From assembly GCA_947505565.1 (NCBI GenBank), contig CANNLB010000041.1, positions 1-9,220 of the forward strand: 9,220 nucleotides of DNA, given 5' to 3'. The stretch is from Acidobacteriota bacterium. GTDB taxonomy: Bacteria; Acidobacteriota; Terriglobia; Bryobacterales; Bryobacteraceae. A program made the position numbers and the translations under genes. Positions 1 through 6,417 of this stretch are shown piece after piece. Positions within the stretch are counted from its first letter, which is position 1. The number at the start of each line of letters is the position of its first letter. The notes beneath the pieces are model-generated. The model saw only the letters and a program-made list of their open reading frames with translations. It was not told the origin of the DNA and did not search any database.

Positions 1-466
1 CAACCAACGGAAACTCCGCAAACGCCCGCCGCAACTGAATAAAATAGTCCCGATTCTCCTGCGTGAATCGAAACGACCACGGAAACGTCATCAACACCGC
101 TCCCAACTTCTTCGCGCGTCGCAAAGGGCGTAACCCTTCACAAAACGCCTCCACCGCCGGAATCTCCAGCCTTCGCTCATGCGTAAACTGCCGATGCAAA
201 CGCGCGACGAACTGAAATCGCGGGTTCATCGCCGTCTTGTCCAACCACAAATTCGCCAACTCCGGTCGCGGCAAACTCTCAAACGTCGCCGGGATCTCCG
301 CCGCGTCGAACCGCTCCGCTACAAATTGCAACGGATGGAACCCCTTCGGCTTGCCGGAGGGATAAATCACGCCCTCCCACTGGGGAAAGTTCCAGCCGGA
401 AGGCCCAACCAGAACGGGGGTGCTGGCCGGTGTTAGGGAATTGGCGTCCATCTGAAACTTAACCAT
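1..466 (-). CDS. DUF72 (YecE-like) protein, N-terminal part, cut by window edge
   Basis: Translating the minus strand from the ATG at 464-466 gives 155 residues open to the window edge. The motif VGPSGWNFPQW (residues 20-30) followed by VIYP, a conserved F-x-x-x-E-I-x-x-T-F segment (about 53-62) and LGAVLMTFPWSF (121-132) match the DUF72/YecE family, a TIM-barrel family of unknown biochemical role; typical members have about 240-300 residues, so roughly half is missing. The start is supported by GAGG about 9 nt upstream and by a sigma70-like promoter at 510-539. The first 15 or so residues before the conserved VGPSGW are a poorly conserved extension, and the internal ATG at residue 6 is an alternative start. 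It lies downstream of cysK on the same strand but appears separately transcribed. Family assignment is confident, function unknown. Confidence 0.8.
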   Translation of the reverse strand, partial: MVKFQMDANSLTPASTPVLVGPSGWNFPQWEGVIYPSGKPKGFHPLQFVAERFDAAEIPATFESLPRPELANLWLDKTAMNPRFQFVARLHRQFTHERRLEIPAVEAFCEGLRPLRRAKKLGAVLMTFPWSFRFTQENRDYFIQLRRAFAEFPLV

Positions 467-509
467 GGGAAGGAACCTCGATCAGAATATTTGCTCTTTG
501 TTCGCCCCC

Positions 510-539
510 AGAATACGGCAAATCGACCGATCAGGTCAA
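510..539 (-). promoter_or_regulatory. sigma70-like promoter for the DUF72 gene
   Basis: On the minus strand TTGACC (534-539) and TATTCT (510-515) are separated by 18 bp, giving a credible -35/-10 pair. Transcription would start near 503 and leave a leader of about 37 nt before the ATG at 466. This is a sequence match only. Confidence 0.5.
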
Positions 540-546
540 GAAGTAT

Positions 547-567
547 TTTCGCCTTTGTTTCGCCTTT
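547..567. repeat. tandem 11-bp repeat upstream of the DUF72 promoter
   Basis: TTTCGCCTTT occurs twice, at 547-556 and 558-567, with an 11-bp period (one helical turn). The pair sits just upstream of the predicted -35 box at 534-539, where an activator could bind; it could also be chance in a locally AT-rich spacer. Confidence 0.35.
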
Positions 568-635
568 TAAAAATAATGGCCGATTCGTAACCTTTGCATC
601 GGACAAAACGCTATATCTATAATCCCCGTTACGAA

Positions 636-675
636 GGACGGGTACGCACCCAGAACATCGAGTACGTGCCCGTCC
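636..675 (-). terminator. strong hairpin just after cysK, possible terminator without T-run
   Basis: Arms 636-649 and 662-675 pair over 14 positions around a 12-nt loop. In the cysK transcript 12 are Watson-Crick pairs, with one G-U and one C-A mismatch; the outer seven are GGACGGG/CCCGTCC. The stem begins 11 nt after the cysK stop codon. No U-tract follows, so it may act as a 3' end stabiliser or a weak terminator rather than a classical intrinsic terminator. Confidence 0.4.
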
Positions 676-686
676 ACCCCTTACTG

Positions 687-1640
687 CTAATCGAACATAC
701 CCTCATAGAGAACACTCGACAAGTACCGTTCTCCCGAGTCCGGCAGTACCACTACTATATTCTTCCCCTTCATCTCTGGCTCCCGTGCGATCTTCAGTGC
801 CACGGCCGCAGCCGCCCCGCAAGAAATTCCGCACAAGATCCCCTCTTCCTTCGCCAGCCTTCGGGCCATCTCCACCGCCTCTTCGTTCGAAACCGGCTCC
901 ACCCGATCCACGATCGAAAGATCCAGCGTATCCGGCACAAACCCAGCCCCGATGCCCTGAATTTTATGCGGCCCCGGCTTTACCGGCTCCCCCTTTAATG
1001 TTTGGCTGATCACCGGGCTATTGGTCGGTTCCACGGCCACCGACAAGATATTCTTGCCGCGCGTGTTCTTAAAGTAGCGCGAGATCCCGGTAATGGTCCC
1101 CCCCGTACCAACACCGCAAACCAAGGCGTCCAGCTCCCCTTCTAGGTCGTTCCAAATCTCCGGACCCGTCGTTTGCTCATGAATTGCCGGATTCGCCGGA
1201 TTTTTAAACTGCTGCAGCAGAACGTAACGATTCGGATCCCGCGCCACCAACTCCTCCGCTTTAGCAATTGCACCCTTCATCCCCATCGTGCCGTCGGTCA
1301 GCACCAGATTGGCCCCGAACGCCTTCAACACCTTCCGCCGTTCGATCGACATCGTCTCCGGCATTGTCAGCGTAATCTGGTAACCCCGCGCCGCTGCCAC
1401 GAAAGCCAAGGCAATCCCCGTATTCCCACTTGTCGGCTCCACCAACTCCTTCCCCGCCAGTAGCAACCCGCGTTTCTCGGCATCCCAAACCATGGACGCC
1501 CCAATCCGGCATTTCACCGAATACGCTGGGTTCCGGCCTTCAATCTTGGCGTAGACGTGCGCTCCGCCCGGCGTTACCACCCGGTTGAGCTTAACCAAGG
1601 GAGTGTTCCCTATTGTGAGTGAGTTATCCTGATAAATCAT
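687..1640 (-). CDS. cysK: cysteine synthase A (O-acetylserine sulfhydrylase)
   Basis: This 317-residue cytoplasmic enzyme of fold-type II PLP family makes L-cysteine from O-acetylserine and sulfide. The E. coli-like motif SVKCRIG (41-47) holds the PLP lysine K43. TSGNTG (70-75) is the substrate loop, GVGTGGT (176-182) binds the PLP phosphate, GISCG (272-276) carries the serine that contacts the pyridine nitrogen, and PDSGERYLS lies near the C-terminus. Length is normal for CysK and there is no C-terminal CBS domain, so cystathionine beta-synthase is unlikely. AAGGA sits 9 nt before the ATG. The gene follows the Rrf2 regulator by 18 bp and probably shares its promoter. The annotation is secure; preference for sulfide over thiosulfate (CysK versus CysM) is inferred from similarity to E. 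coli CysK. Confidence 0.95.
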   Translation of the reverse strand: MIYQDNSLTIGNTPLVKLNRVVTPGGAHVYAKIEGRNPAYSVKCRIGASMVWDAEKRGLLLAGKELVEPTSGNTGIALAFVAAARGYQITLTMPETMSIERRKVLKAFGANLVLTDGTMGMKGAIAKAEELVARDPNRYVLLQQFKNPANPAIHEQTTGPEIWNDLEGELDALVCGVGTGGTITGISRYFKNTRGKNILSVAVEPTNSPVISQTLKGEPVKPGPHKIQGIGAGFVPDTLDLSIVDRVEPVSNEEAVEMARRLAKEEGILCGISCGAAAAVALKIAREPEMKGKNIVVVLPDSGERYLSSVLYEGMFD

Positions 1641-1658
1641 AATTCGAGATCCTTCCGT

Positions 1659-2087
1659 TTAAATGTCCCAGTTAGGAATATATTTTCCGTTTCGCTCTTT
1701 CCATCGCAACGCGAGCTCATCCAGTGTCGTCTGGTCGACCACGTCGGAAACCGCCTGATCCACCCGGTCCCACATCTCCGTGAACGGATTTTCCCCGCGC
1801 CGTTTCGCCGTACCGATCGCCCCGTTACGGCCCCCGTCAATATGACGAACCACCTCTCCGATGGTGATCTCATCCGCCGACCGGGCCAGCAGGTAGCCCC
1901 CGTCTGCCCCGCGCCGGGATTCTACAAACCCCCCCTGCTTCAGCCCCGCCAGAATCAACTCCAAAAACTTCTGAGGAATCTTCTGCCGACGGGCAATTTC
2001 AGCAATCTTACTCGGGGCGGGGCCGCCGTGGGCGGCTAGGTCATATAAAGCATGCAGGGCGTATTCGCCCTTTACAGAAATGGTCAT
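1659..2087 (-). CDS. Rrf2-family transcriptional regulator (CymR-like, no Fe-S cysteines)
   Basis: This 142-residue protein is a winged-helix Rrf2 regulator. It starts MTISVKGEYALHAL, typical of the family, has the helix-turn-helix at about 26-53 (IAEIARRQKIPQKFLELIL) and the wing motif SRRGADGGYLLAR (57-69), followed by a dimerisation helix at about 101-123. It contains no cysteine, so it cannot hold an IscR/NsrR-type iron-sulfur cluster and resembles the cysteine-metabolism repressor CymR instead. The last residues are PNWDI; a C-terminal isoleucine is the feature by which CysE and other partners enter the CysK active site. cysK lies 18 bp downstream. A palindrome at its own promoter suggests autoregulation. 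No Shine-Dalgarno sequence is visible at the ATG. It probably controls cysK and sulfur genes; the exact signal is inferred. Confidence 0.88.
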   Translation of the reverse strand: MTISVKGEYALHALYDLAAHGGPAPSKIAEIARRQKIPQKFLELILAGLKQGGFVESRRGADGGYLLARSADEITIGEVVRHIDGGRNGAIGTAKRRGENPFTEMWDRVDQAVSDVVDQTTLDELALRWKERNGKYIPNWDI

Positions 2088-2105
2088 GAATAGAATGGAG
2101 GAGGG

Positions 2106-2132
2106 AATCCCTATTTCCTACTAGGGATTATA
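2106..2132 (-). promoter_or_regulatory. rrf2-cysK promoter -10 box overlapped by a palindromic operator candidate
   Basis: On the minus strand a perfect TATAAT lies at 2127-2132. It overlaps the inverted repeat AATCCCTA (2106-2113) / TAGGGATT (2122-2129), which has perfect 8-bp arms and an 8-bp spacer. No good -35 is visible 16-18 bp upstream, which fits a regulated promoter. The dyad covers the -10 and the likely start near 2120, so bound dimeric Rrf2 protein would block transcription. The binding protein is inferred from position. Confidence 0.6.
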
Positions 2133-2147
2133 CTATTCACCGACCGG

Positions 2148-3173
2148 TCACACATTAGCCGCTCGGCTAGCCCGCAACGGCACCCCGCGCACGGCCAATC
2201 TTTCCACCAGCGACGCATGGTAAGCCGGATGAAGAAGGAATCCCCCATCGGCATGAGTTGCCAAACCGCGATTGCGCAACAGCAACGGCAACTGCTTCTC
2301 CCCCGGGCTCAGCCCCTCATCCGATAGCCGCGCCAACCCGCCCGGAGCCGCTCCCGCCTTCCGCAAAAAATCGTGCGCGAACACCTGCGCGTCCAGCGAA
2401 TCCAACGCCGCCGCCCCTCGTGCCCATTGCGACTCCGGCGCGCCGCTGCTGACGAGCGCGATAGCGAAAAAAACATATCTACCCGTCGGTACCGAAAACA
2501 GCTCCGTAAACGCCAACATCAGATCTTCCTGCCCCGAGCCCGTCTGGTCGACAAACTCGGCCAACGAAGGAACGGATGGCCACGCGATGGTTCCGTTATG
2601 TCGCGTCGATGTTACATCAGCCCGGGGAATGCCATCGTAGGCCGCATGGAAGCCCCGTAGCTGCTCCGAACTCGCATCCGTTGGCTTTGCTGGGCTCCGC
2701 CACGGCTCGAGCCCCTGACGCACGCCATCAATCTGCGCCTGGGTCTGCTGCGCCAATCGCACATACCGCGCGAACGCCGAACACTGCGCCTCCTCCGCCA
2801 CCGCCTTCCGCACTTTCGCCAAATACAGATCCGCGTCCACCGCTTTCGCCAAATATCCAACCCGCTTCCCGGCCTCGGTCATCTCCTCCAGCGCCACCAC
2901 CTGCTTCCGCGCTTCCCCACTTGCGGTCGCCAGCGTTTCGTCCGCCTGCTACGAGGCCGCCGCCAACCGATCAAACAACCGCCGCTATACAAGCGCCGTG
3001 ATCGAATACACGACGAGGATCTGCGTTCGCCGAGCCCGATGGCTCCCCAACAGCCAAGCCGTAAACAAGAGAGCACCCTGCGCCCCCAGCAAAGCCAGGA
3101 GCGCAAACCAGCGTGAAAGGTAAAGAGCCATCCCCTCAAAGGTCGGGTACCAGCTCACAACCGAAAGCAAAAT
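2148..3173 (-). pseudogene. decayed membrane-anchored protein gene of unknown function with two in-frame TAG codons
   Basis: One minus-strand reading frame runs for 342 codons but is broken by TAG at 2985-2987 and TAG at 2949-2951, 11 codons apart. The 5' piece holds a hydrophobic segment (WFALLALLGAQGALLFTAWL) and a second, ILVVYSITALV, ending exactly at the first stop. The 250-codon piece after the second stop is soluble-looking, with alanine-rich helical stretches, and ends at TGA 2148. Because frame and composition continue across both stops, this looks like one gene with two nonsense mutations rather than two genes. The original start may have been ATG 3131 or further upstream, where an IS-like end abuts the frame. 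I do not recognise the family. The 3' piece could still be translated from the GTG at 2898-2900, but no clear ribosome binding site supports that. Confidence 0.6.
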
Positions 3174-3175
3174 AC

Positions 3176-3236
3176 TGTCGACCTCGGCGCCCCCCTGAAA
3201 TTGACCACCTCTGCTCCAATAAACTTGACCAGATCA
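3176..3236. mobile_element. possible IS21-family transposon end (relic)
   Basis: Sequence beginning TGTCGACC at 3176 contains TTGACCA twice, at 3201-3207 and 3225-3231, 24 bp apart. A TGT-starting tip followed by spaced repeats inside the end is how IS21-type elements look. No istA/istB coding sequence and no second end are present, so only a fragment would remain. It adjoins the broken 5' side of the pseudogene. Identification is by pattern memory and is tentative. Confidence 0.3.
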
Positions 3237-3431
3237 CAAGCTGATCATGCCGCGTGGCATGCCGACGGGCGGGACCTTCCTCATCCGTGCCGCAGGCGCG
3301 TATATCGTGGAATAGGTTTAGGCACCGACGTTTTGCCCGCGCGGCCAGACCGAGCGCCACAAGCCCATGCTCGTCGGAGAGGCAGCGCCGTCGGGGCCGG
3401 TTGGTCGAAACGTTTTGGCGAGTAGGGCGGG
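3237..3431. other. non-coding or degraded spacer
   Basis: No reading frame here resembles a protein I know. Frames on both strands are short and arginine/alanine/proline-rich, typical of chance frames in GC-rich DNA. A small inverted repeat CATGCC-GCGT-GGCATG lies at 3246-3261. The stretch may be leftover transposon or decayed gene sequence. Confidence 0.4.
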
Positions 3432-4085
3432 TCAGTTCTTCACAAGTGCCGAAGCGCCGCGTTGGCGCATCACCGAGAGGGCCAAACCGTAGCGACCGCG
3501 CACACCCGTTTTTTCGAAAATGTGCTTTAAGTGAATTTTGACGGTGCCGGGACGGATCCCGAGTTCCCGCGCGATCTCCTTATTCTTCAATCCCTGCTCA
3601 ACAAGCTCCATCACTTGTTGCTCCCGCGGAGTCAGCTCACTGCGCGCGTAGCGCTCTTGGCGGCCCGAGTGCCGGAAAATGGAATCGGCCATCCAACTGC
3701 TTCCGTTCGCGACCGAGCGCAGGCAAGCGATCACGGTTTCAGAATCGGAGGTCTTGCGCAAAATACCGCGCGCGCCGTTCTGAAGAAAGCGAAGTGACTC
3801 GGCTTCGGTAATCGAAACACCCCAGACGATCACCCCCGAATGGAGCGGAAGCGTCACCTTGGCATTGGCGAGCCATTCGAGAACCGATTGAATCCCTAAG
3901 GACTTATCAACCAACACGACGTTCGGACTCTGTTGTCGGGCGATTTCGGTGACGCCCGCAAGCGTTTCGGTGCGGCCGATAAATTCGAGATCTTCGCAAC
4001 GGGCCAACAGGGCGCGAACACCTTCGGCGGTCACCGGTTGCGTCTCACAAAGCAGGACGGTCTTCTTAATTAGATTCTGTTCCAT
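3432..4085 (-). CDS. NarL/FixJ-type response regulator with atypical receiver
   Basis: This 217-residue protein has a receiver domain (about 8-125) and a LuxR-type DNA-binding domain (about 149-205, ELTPREQQVMELVEQGLKNK then EIARELGI and GTVKIHLKHIF). It should be a cytoplasmic DNA-binding regulator. The presumed phosphoacceptor is D60 in VLVDKSLG and the conserved lysine is K111. The usual acidic pair is degraded: CETQP (13-17) offers only E14, with T15 in place of the second acidic residue, and the switch Thr/Ser region reads IVWGVS. Phosphorylation by a histidine kinase may therefore be weak or absent; no kinase gene is nearby. It is divergent from the CpaE-like operon with 151 bp between the starts, making that operon a plausible target. 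The AAGAGGAG ribosome site lies unusually far (25 nt) from the ATG with a GC hairpin between. Confidence 0.88.
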   Translation of the reverse strand: MEQNLIKKTVLLCETQPVTAEGVRALLARCEDLEFIGRTETLAGVTEIARQQSPNVVLVDKSLGIQSVLEWLANAKVTLPLHSGVIVWGVSITEAESLRFLQNGARGILRKTSDSETVIACLRSVANGSSWMADSIFRHSGRQERYARSELTPREQQVMELVEQGLKNKEIARELGIRPGTVKIHLKHIFEKTGVRGRYGLALSVMRQRGASALVKN

Positions 4086-4118
4086 GTTCTTACCCCGCTA
4101 GTGGGGATTACTCCTCTT
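4086..4118 (-). promoter_or_regulatory. distant ribosome binding site with intervening hairpin before the response regulator
   Basis: The leader reads AAGAGGAG (4111-4118), TAAT, then CCCC-ACTAGC-GGGG (4093-4106), then seven nt before the ATG. Folding of the 4-bp GC stem would shorten the effective distance from the ribosome site to the ATG from 25 to 11 nt. The stem is short, so this is tentative. Confidence 0.3.
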
Positions 4119-4147
4119 AAATTGGCATATCGACCGCCAGCGAGGGG

Positions 4148-4176
4148 GTATTAGGTCAAATAGGCGAGCCGTTCAA
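4148..4176 (-). promoter_or_regulatory. weak candidate promoter for the response regulator
   Basis: On the minus strand TTGAAC (4171-4176) and TAATAC (4148-4153) are 17 bp apart, a partial sigma70 match that would give a leader of about 55 nt. For the divergent CpaE-like gene no convincing promoter could be picked out of the same 151-bp spacer. Confidence 0.25.
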
Positions 4177-4236
4177 TCAATTTGGCCTCATGCTTTTGCT
4201 GGGTTCCGCCGATCACTTCGTATAGGTGAATGGCGT

Positions 4237-5451
4237 TTGCCCAAGGACAACTGGCAAGTAATCGTAATTAGCCCCAGCCGGAAGTACGTAGTCGAGCTAC
4301 TACCTCTGATCTCAAACGAAATGGCCAATGCGTCATTCGTTGAGCTGGGCGGTTATCCCACGACTCAAAATATTTCCGATCTACCGATGAACAGCTCGGC
4401 CAACCTCTGCTTCCTCGATGTGCCGAGTGATCGCCAACAGGCGCTGACGACGATTGCCGCCTTGGTCGGGCTGAAGGCCAATCTCCAAATCGTAGTTCTG
4501 GTCGAAGAAGCGGATCCGAATCTGATCCTGCAATGCTTGCGCCACGGAGCGCAGGAGTTTTTGACTAGGCCATTCACTCAGGAACAGTTGCAGCAGGTGC
4601 TCGAAAAGCTGAGCCGACAGCATCCGTCGATGAGCTCCGAACGCGGGAGGGTCACGGCGGTCATCCCGGCTAAGGGTGCCTGCGGTGCCACTACGCTTGC
4701 CGCGAACTTAGCGGCCCACCATAAGAAAATCAGCGGTGGGCGGGTGCTCCTCGCCGACCTCGACCCTCTCACCGGTACGATCTCGTTTCTTCTGAAATTG
4801 AAATCTACCTACAGCTTCATGGACGCTCTCCAGCACTCCGCCAGTCTAGACGCCGATCTTTGGAAGGGCCTCGTCACCCATAGCCAAGGCGTGGACGTAC
4901 TTCTTCCGCCGGACAATCCGGTCGATAGTATTCACGGGCTCCAATCGGCCCTGCCGGTGATTGAGTTCGCCCGTCGCCTGTACGAACATGTGATCACCGA
5001 CGTGGGGTCGATTTATGGCGATTGGACGGTTTCGATTGCCAAGGCCGCCGACGAAGTGCTGATCGTGTCGACCAACGAACTTCCCGCCCTGCAGGCGACC
5101 TCTCGCGGATTGCAGTACCTGGAAGGCGCTGGCGTGCAGAAGCACAAACTGAAACTCGTGATTAACCGCTTCAACAAAGAGGCCGGCCTCACGAAAGAGA
5201 TGATTGAAATGGCTCTGCGTACGGATGTCTATCACTTGATGCCGAGTGACTATGAAACCGTGCAGCGGGCGCTGCTCGACGGCAAGGTGATCCCGACGTC
5301 CACGCCTTTTGGAAAAAGCGCCCTGGCGTTATCGCAGAATCTCCTCGGCAAAACCGGCAAAGAGCAGGATGCCCTAACAAAGAAATCGGCGACGGGCGGC
5401 GTCTTTTCAAACAGCCTGACCGGAATTTTCAAAGCATTCTCCCGCGGGTAG
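4237..5451 (+). CDS. CpaE/TadZ-like ATPase with N-terminal pseudo-receiver
   Basis: This 404-residue protein has an N-terminal receiver-like domain (about 6-125, D61 in CFLDVPS at the usual phosphorylation position) and a ParA/MinD-like domain (about 138-370). The P-loop reads AKGACGATT (145-153): the deviant signature lysine K146 is kept, but the Walker lysine is A151, as in many TadZ/CpaE proteins with weak ATPase activity. DLDPLTG (174-180) is the next conserved motif, HVITDVGS (251-258) matches Walker B, and VINRFN plus MPSDYETVQRA follow the CpaE pattern. Family members place Tad/Flp pilus machinery at the pole, but no tad genes are present here. The start is TTG, the only plausible start in a frame open from 4102, with AGGTGA 7 nt upstream. 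It leads the operon; the kinase gene begins 15 nt after its stop. Confidence 0.85.
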   Translation: MPKDNWQVIVISPSRKYVVELLPLISNEMANASFVELGGYPTTQNISDLPMNSSANLCFLDVPSDRQQALTTIAALVGLKANLQIVVLVEEADPNLILQCLRHGAQEFLTRPFTQEQLQQVLEKLSRQHPSMSSERGRVTAVIPAKGACGATTLAANLAAHHKKISGGRVLLADLDPLTGTISFLLKLKSTYSFMDALQHSASLDADLWKGLVTHSQGVDVLLPPDNPVDSIHGLQSALPVIEFARRLYEHVITDVGSIYGDWTVSIAKAADEVLIVSTNELPALQATSRGLQYLEGAGVQKHKLKLVINRFNKEAGLTKEMIEMALRTDVYHLMPSDYETVQRALLDGKVIPTSTPFGKSALALSQNLLGKTGKEQDALTKKSATGGVFSNSLTGIFKAFSRG

Positions 5452-5466
5452 CTGATATCCTGGCGC

Positions 5467-6417
5467 TTGCTTCTTTTAGACGCCAACAACGCAATTTCCT
5501 ATCTGCAGGGCCGGGGCTTCGAGGTGACCGGCGCGGTTCGCCCGCTCGGGGGCGGGGTGTCGAATACCGTACTGCTGGCCGAGACCGCTCGGGGGCGGAT
5601 CGTTCTGAAGCAGGCGCTCGAGCAACTGAACGTAGCGGCGCTCTGGCGTTCGGACCCCGCACGGACGCTGCGGGAGGCCCGGGCGCTCGGCGACATCGCC
5701 GCCTGCCTGCCGCCCGGGGCCGCAGTTGCCGTCTTGTTCGTCGATGAACAAAATTATATTTACGCGATGGAAGCAGCCCCGCCAGAGGCAGCCGACTGGA
5801 AGACACTGCTGCTCGCTGGGGAAATCGAAACCGGAATCGGCGCAGCGGTGGGGGCTCTACTCGCCCAGCAAGTGCGGGCTACGGCAGGGGACAGTTGGCG
5901 GAAACGCTACGGGGATCAGCGGGTTTTCGACGAGTTGCGGCTCGACCCCTACTATCGCTACACCTCGCAACTACACCCCGACCTTGCCCCCCATTTTGTT
6001 CGTTCGATCGAACGTTGCCGGACCGAGGCGGTCAGCCTCGTCCACGGAGACTGGTCGCCCAAGAACATTCTGGTTTCCGCGGGCCGGCCGATGATCATCG
6101 ACTACGAGGTGGTTCATTTCGGCGACCCCGCCTTCGACGCCGCGTTCTTACTCAACCACCTGTTGCTCAAGTCCATTCATCTGCCGCAGTGGAAAAGCCG
6201 CTACCGGGCGGTGGCCGAGGCGTTCTGGGAGAGCGCGCGGGGAGTGGTGGCGGGGGAGGGGGTAAAGACCCATCTCGGATGCCTGCTGCTCGCGCGAGTG
6301 GACGGGAAATCCCCGGCGGAGTACCTGAGCGCCGAACAGAAACCCATCGCGCGGGCCCTGGCTCGCGATATCCTTGAAAATCCGCCAGCGGAAATACTCG
6401 ACGTGTGGAGCCGATGA
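5467..6417 (+). CDS. APH-fold small-molecule kinase (phosphotransferase family), substrate unknown
   Basis: This 316-residue cytoplasmic protein has the aminoglycoside phosphotransferase/choline kinase fold. Visible elements are LGGGVSNTVLL (27-37, nucleotide loop), K48 in IVLKQAL (ATP lysine), E70 in TLREARAL (its partner), the catalytic loop HGDWSPKNIL (193-202, catalytic D195 and metal-binding N200) and IDYE (211-214, metal-binding D212). All key residues of an active kinase are present. MtnK, choline/ethanolamine kinases and antibiotic kinases share this architecture; the acceptor pocket cannot be assigned. Start TTG at 5467 is chosen because LDANNAISYLQGRGF matches the usual N-terminal helix and it lies 15 nt after the previous stop; no strong ribosome site is seen. 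The stop overlaps the enolase start as ATGA, so the two products are probably made together and may act in sequence. Confidence 0.85.
   Translation: MLLLDANNAISYLQGRGFEVTGAVRPLGGGVSNTVLLAETARGRIVLKQALEQLNVAALWRSDPARTLREARALGDIAACLPPGAAVAVLFVDEQNYIYAMEAAPPEAADWKTLLLAGEIETGIGAAVGALLAQQVRATAGDSWRKRYGDQRVFDELRLDPYYRYTSQLHPDLAPHFVRSIERCRTEAVSLVHGDWSPKNILVSAGRPMIIDYEVVHFGDPAFDAAFLLNHLLLKSIHLPQWKSRYRAVAEAFWESARGVVAGEGVKTHLGCLLLARVDGKSPAEYLSAEQKPIARALARDILENPPAEILDVWSR

Noticed and set aside
594..1009. Plus-strand frames opposite the 3' end of cysK
   Set aside because: Antisense to a highly conserved enzyme; translations show no family features.
2949..2987. Stop-codon recoding (pyrrolysine-like) as main explanation for the two TAGs
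   Set aside because: TAG is the true terminator of cysK and of the CpaE-like gene here, so decay is the simpler reading; kept only as a check.
2576..3001. 141-codon plus-strand frame rich in Pro/Ala/Ser
   Set aside because: Low-complexity translation opposite the decayed minus-strand gene; no domain and no ribosome site.
3243..3328. Tiny plus-strand frame beginning MPRGMPTGGTFLIRA
   Set aside because: Only 22 codons, no ribosome site, inside an apparently degraded spacer; nothing supports translation.
3136..3360. 74-codon minus-strand frame across the spacer and pseudogene edge
   Set aside because: Arg-rich, no motif, out of frame with the decayed gene and running through the transposon-like end.
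4093..4110. Similarity between the response-regulator leader (TAATCCCC...CTAG) and the rrf2 palindrome
   Set aside because: Only a few shared bases and no matching dyad; most likely coincidence.
4230..4265. ATG at 4230 as start of the CpaE-like gene
   Set aside because: It is in another frame and hits a stop after 11 codons; TTG 4237 has AGGTGA at the right distance and the correct frame.
6405..6413. GTG at 6405 as enolase start
   Set aside because: It adds only Met-Glu-Pro; ATG 6414 overlapping the kinase stop (ATGA) is the more usual arrangement, though GTG cannot be excluded.
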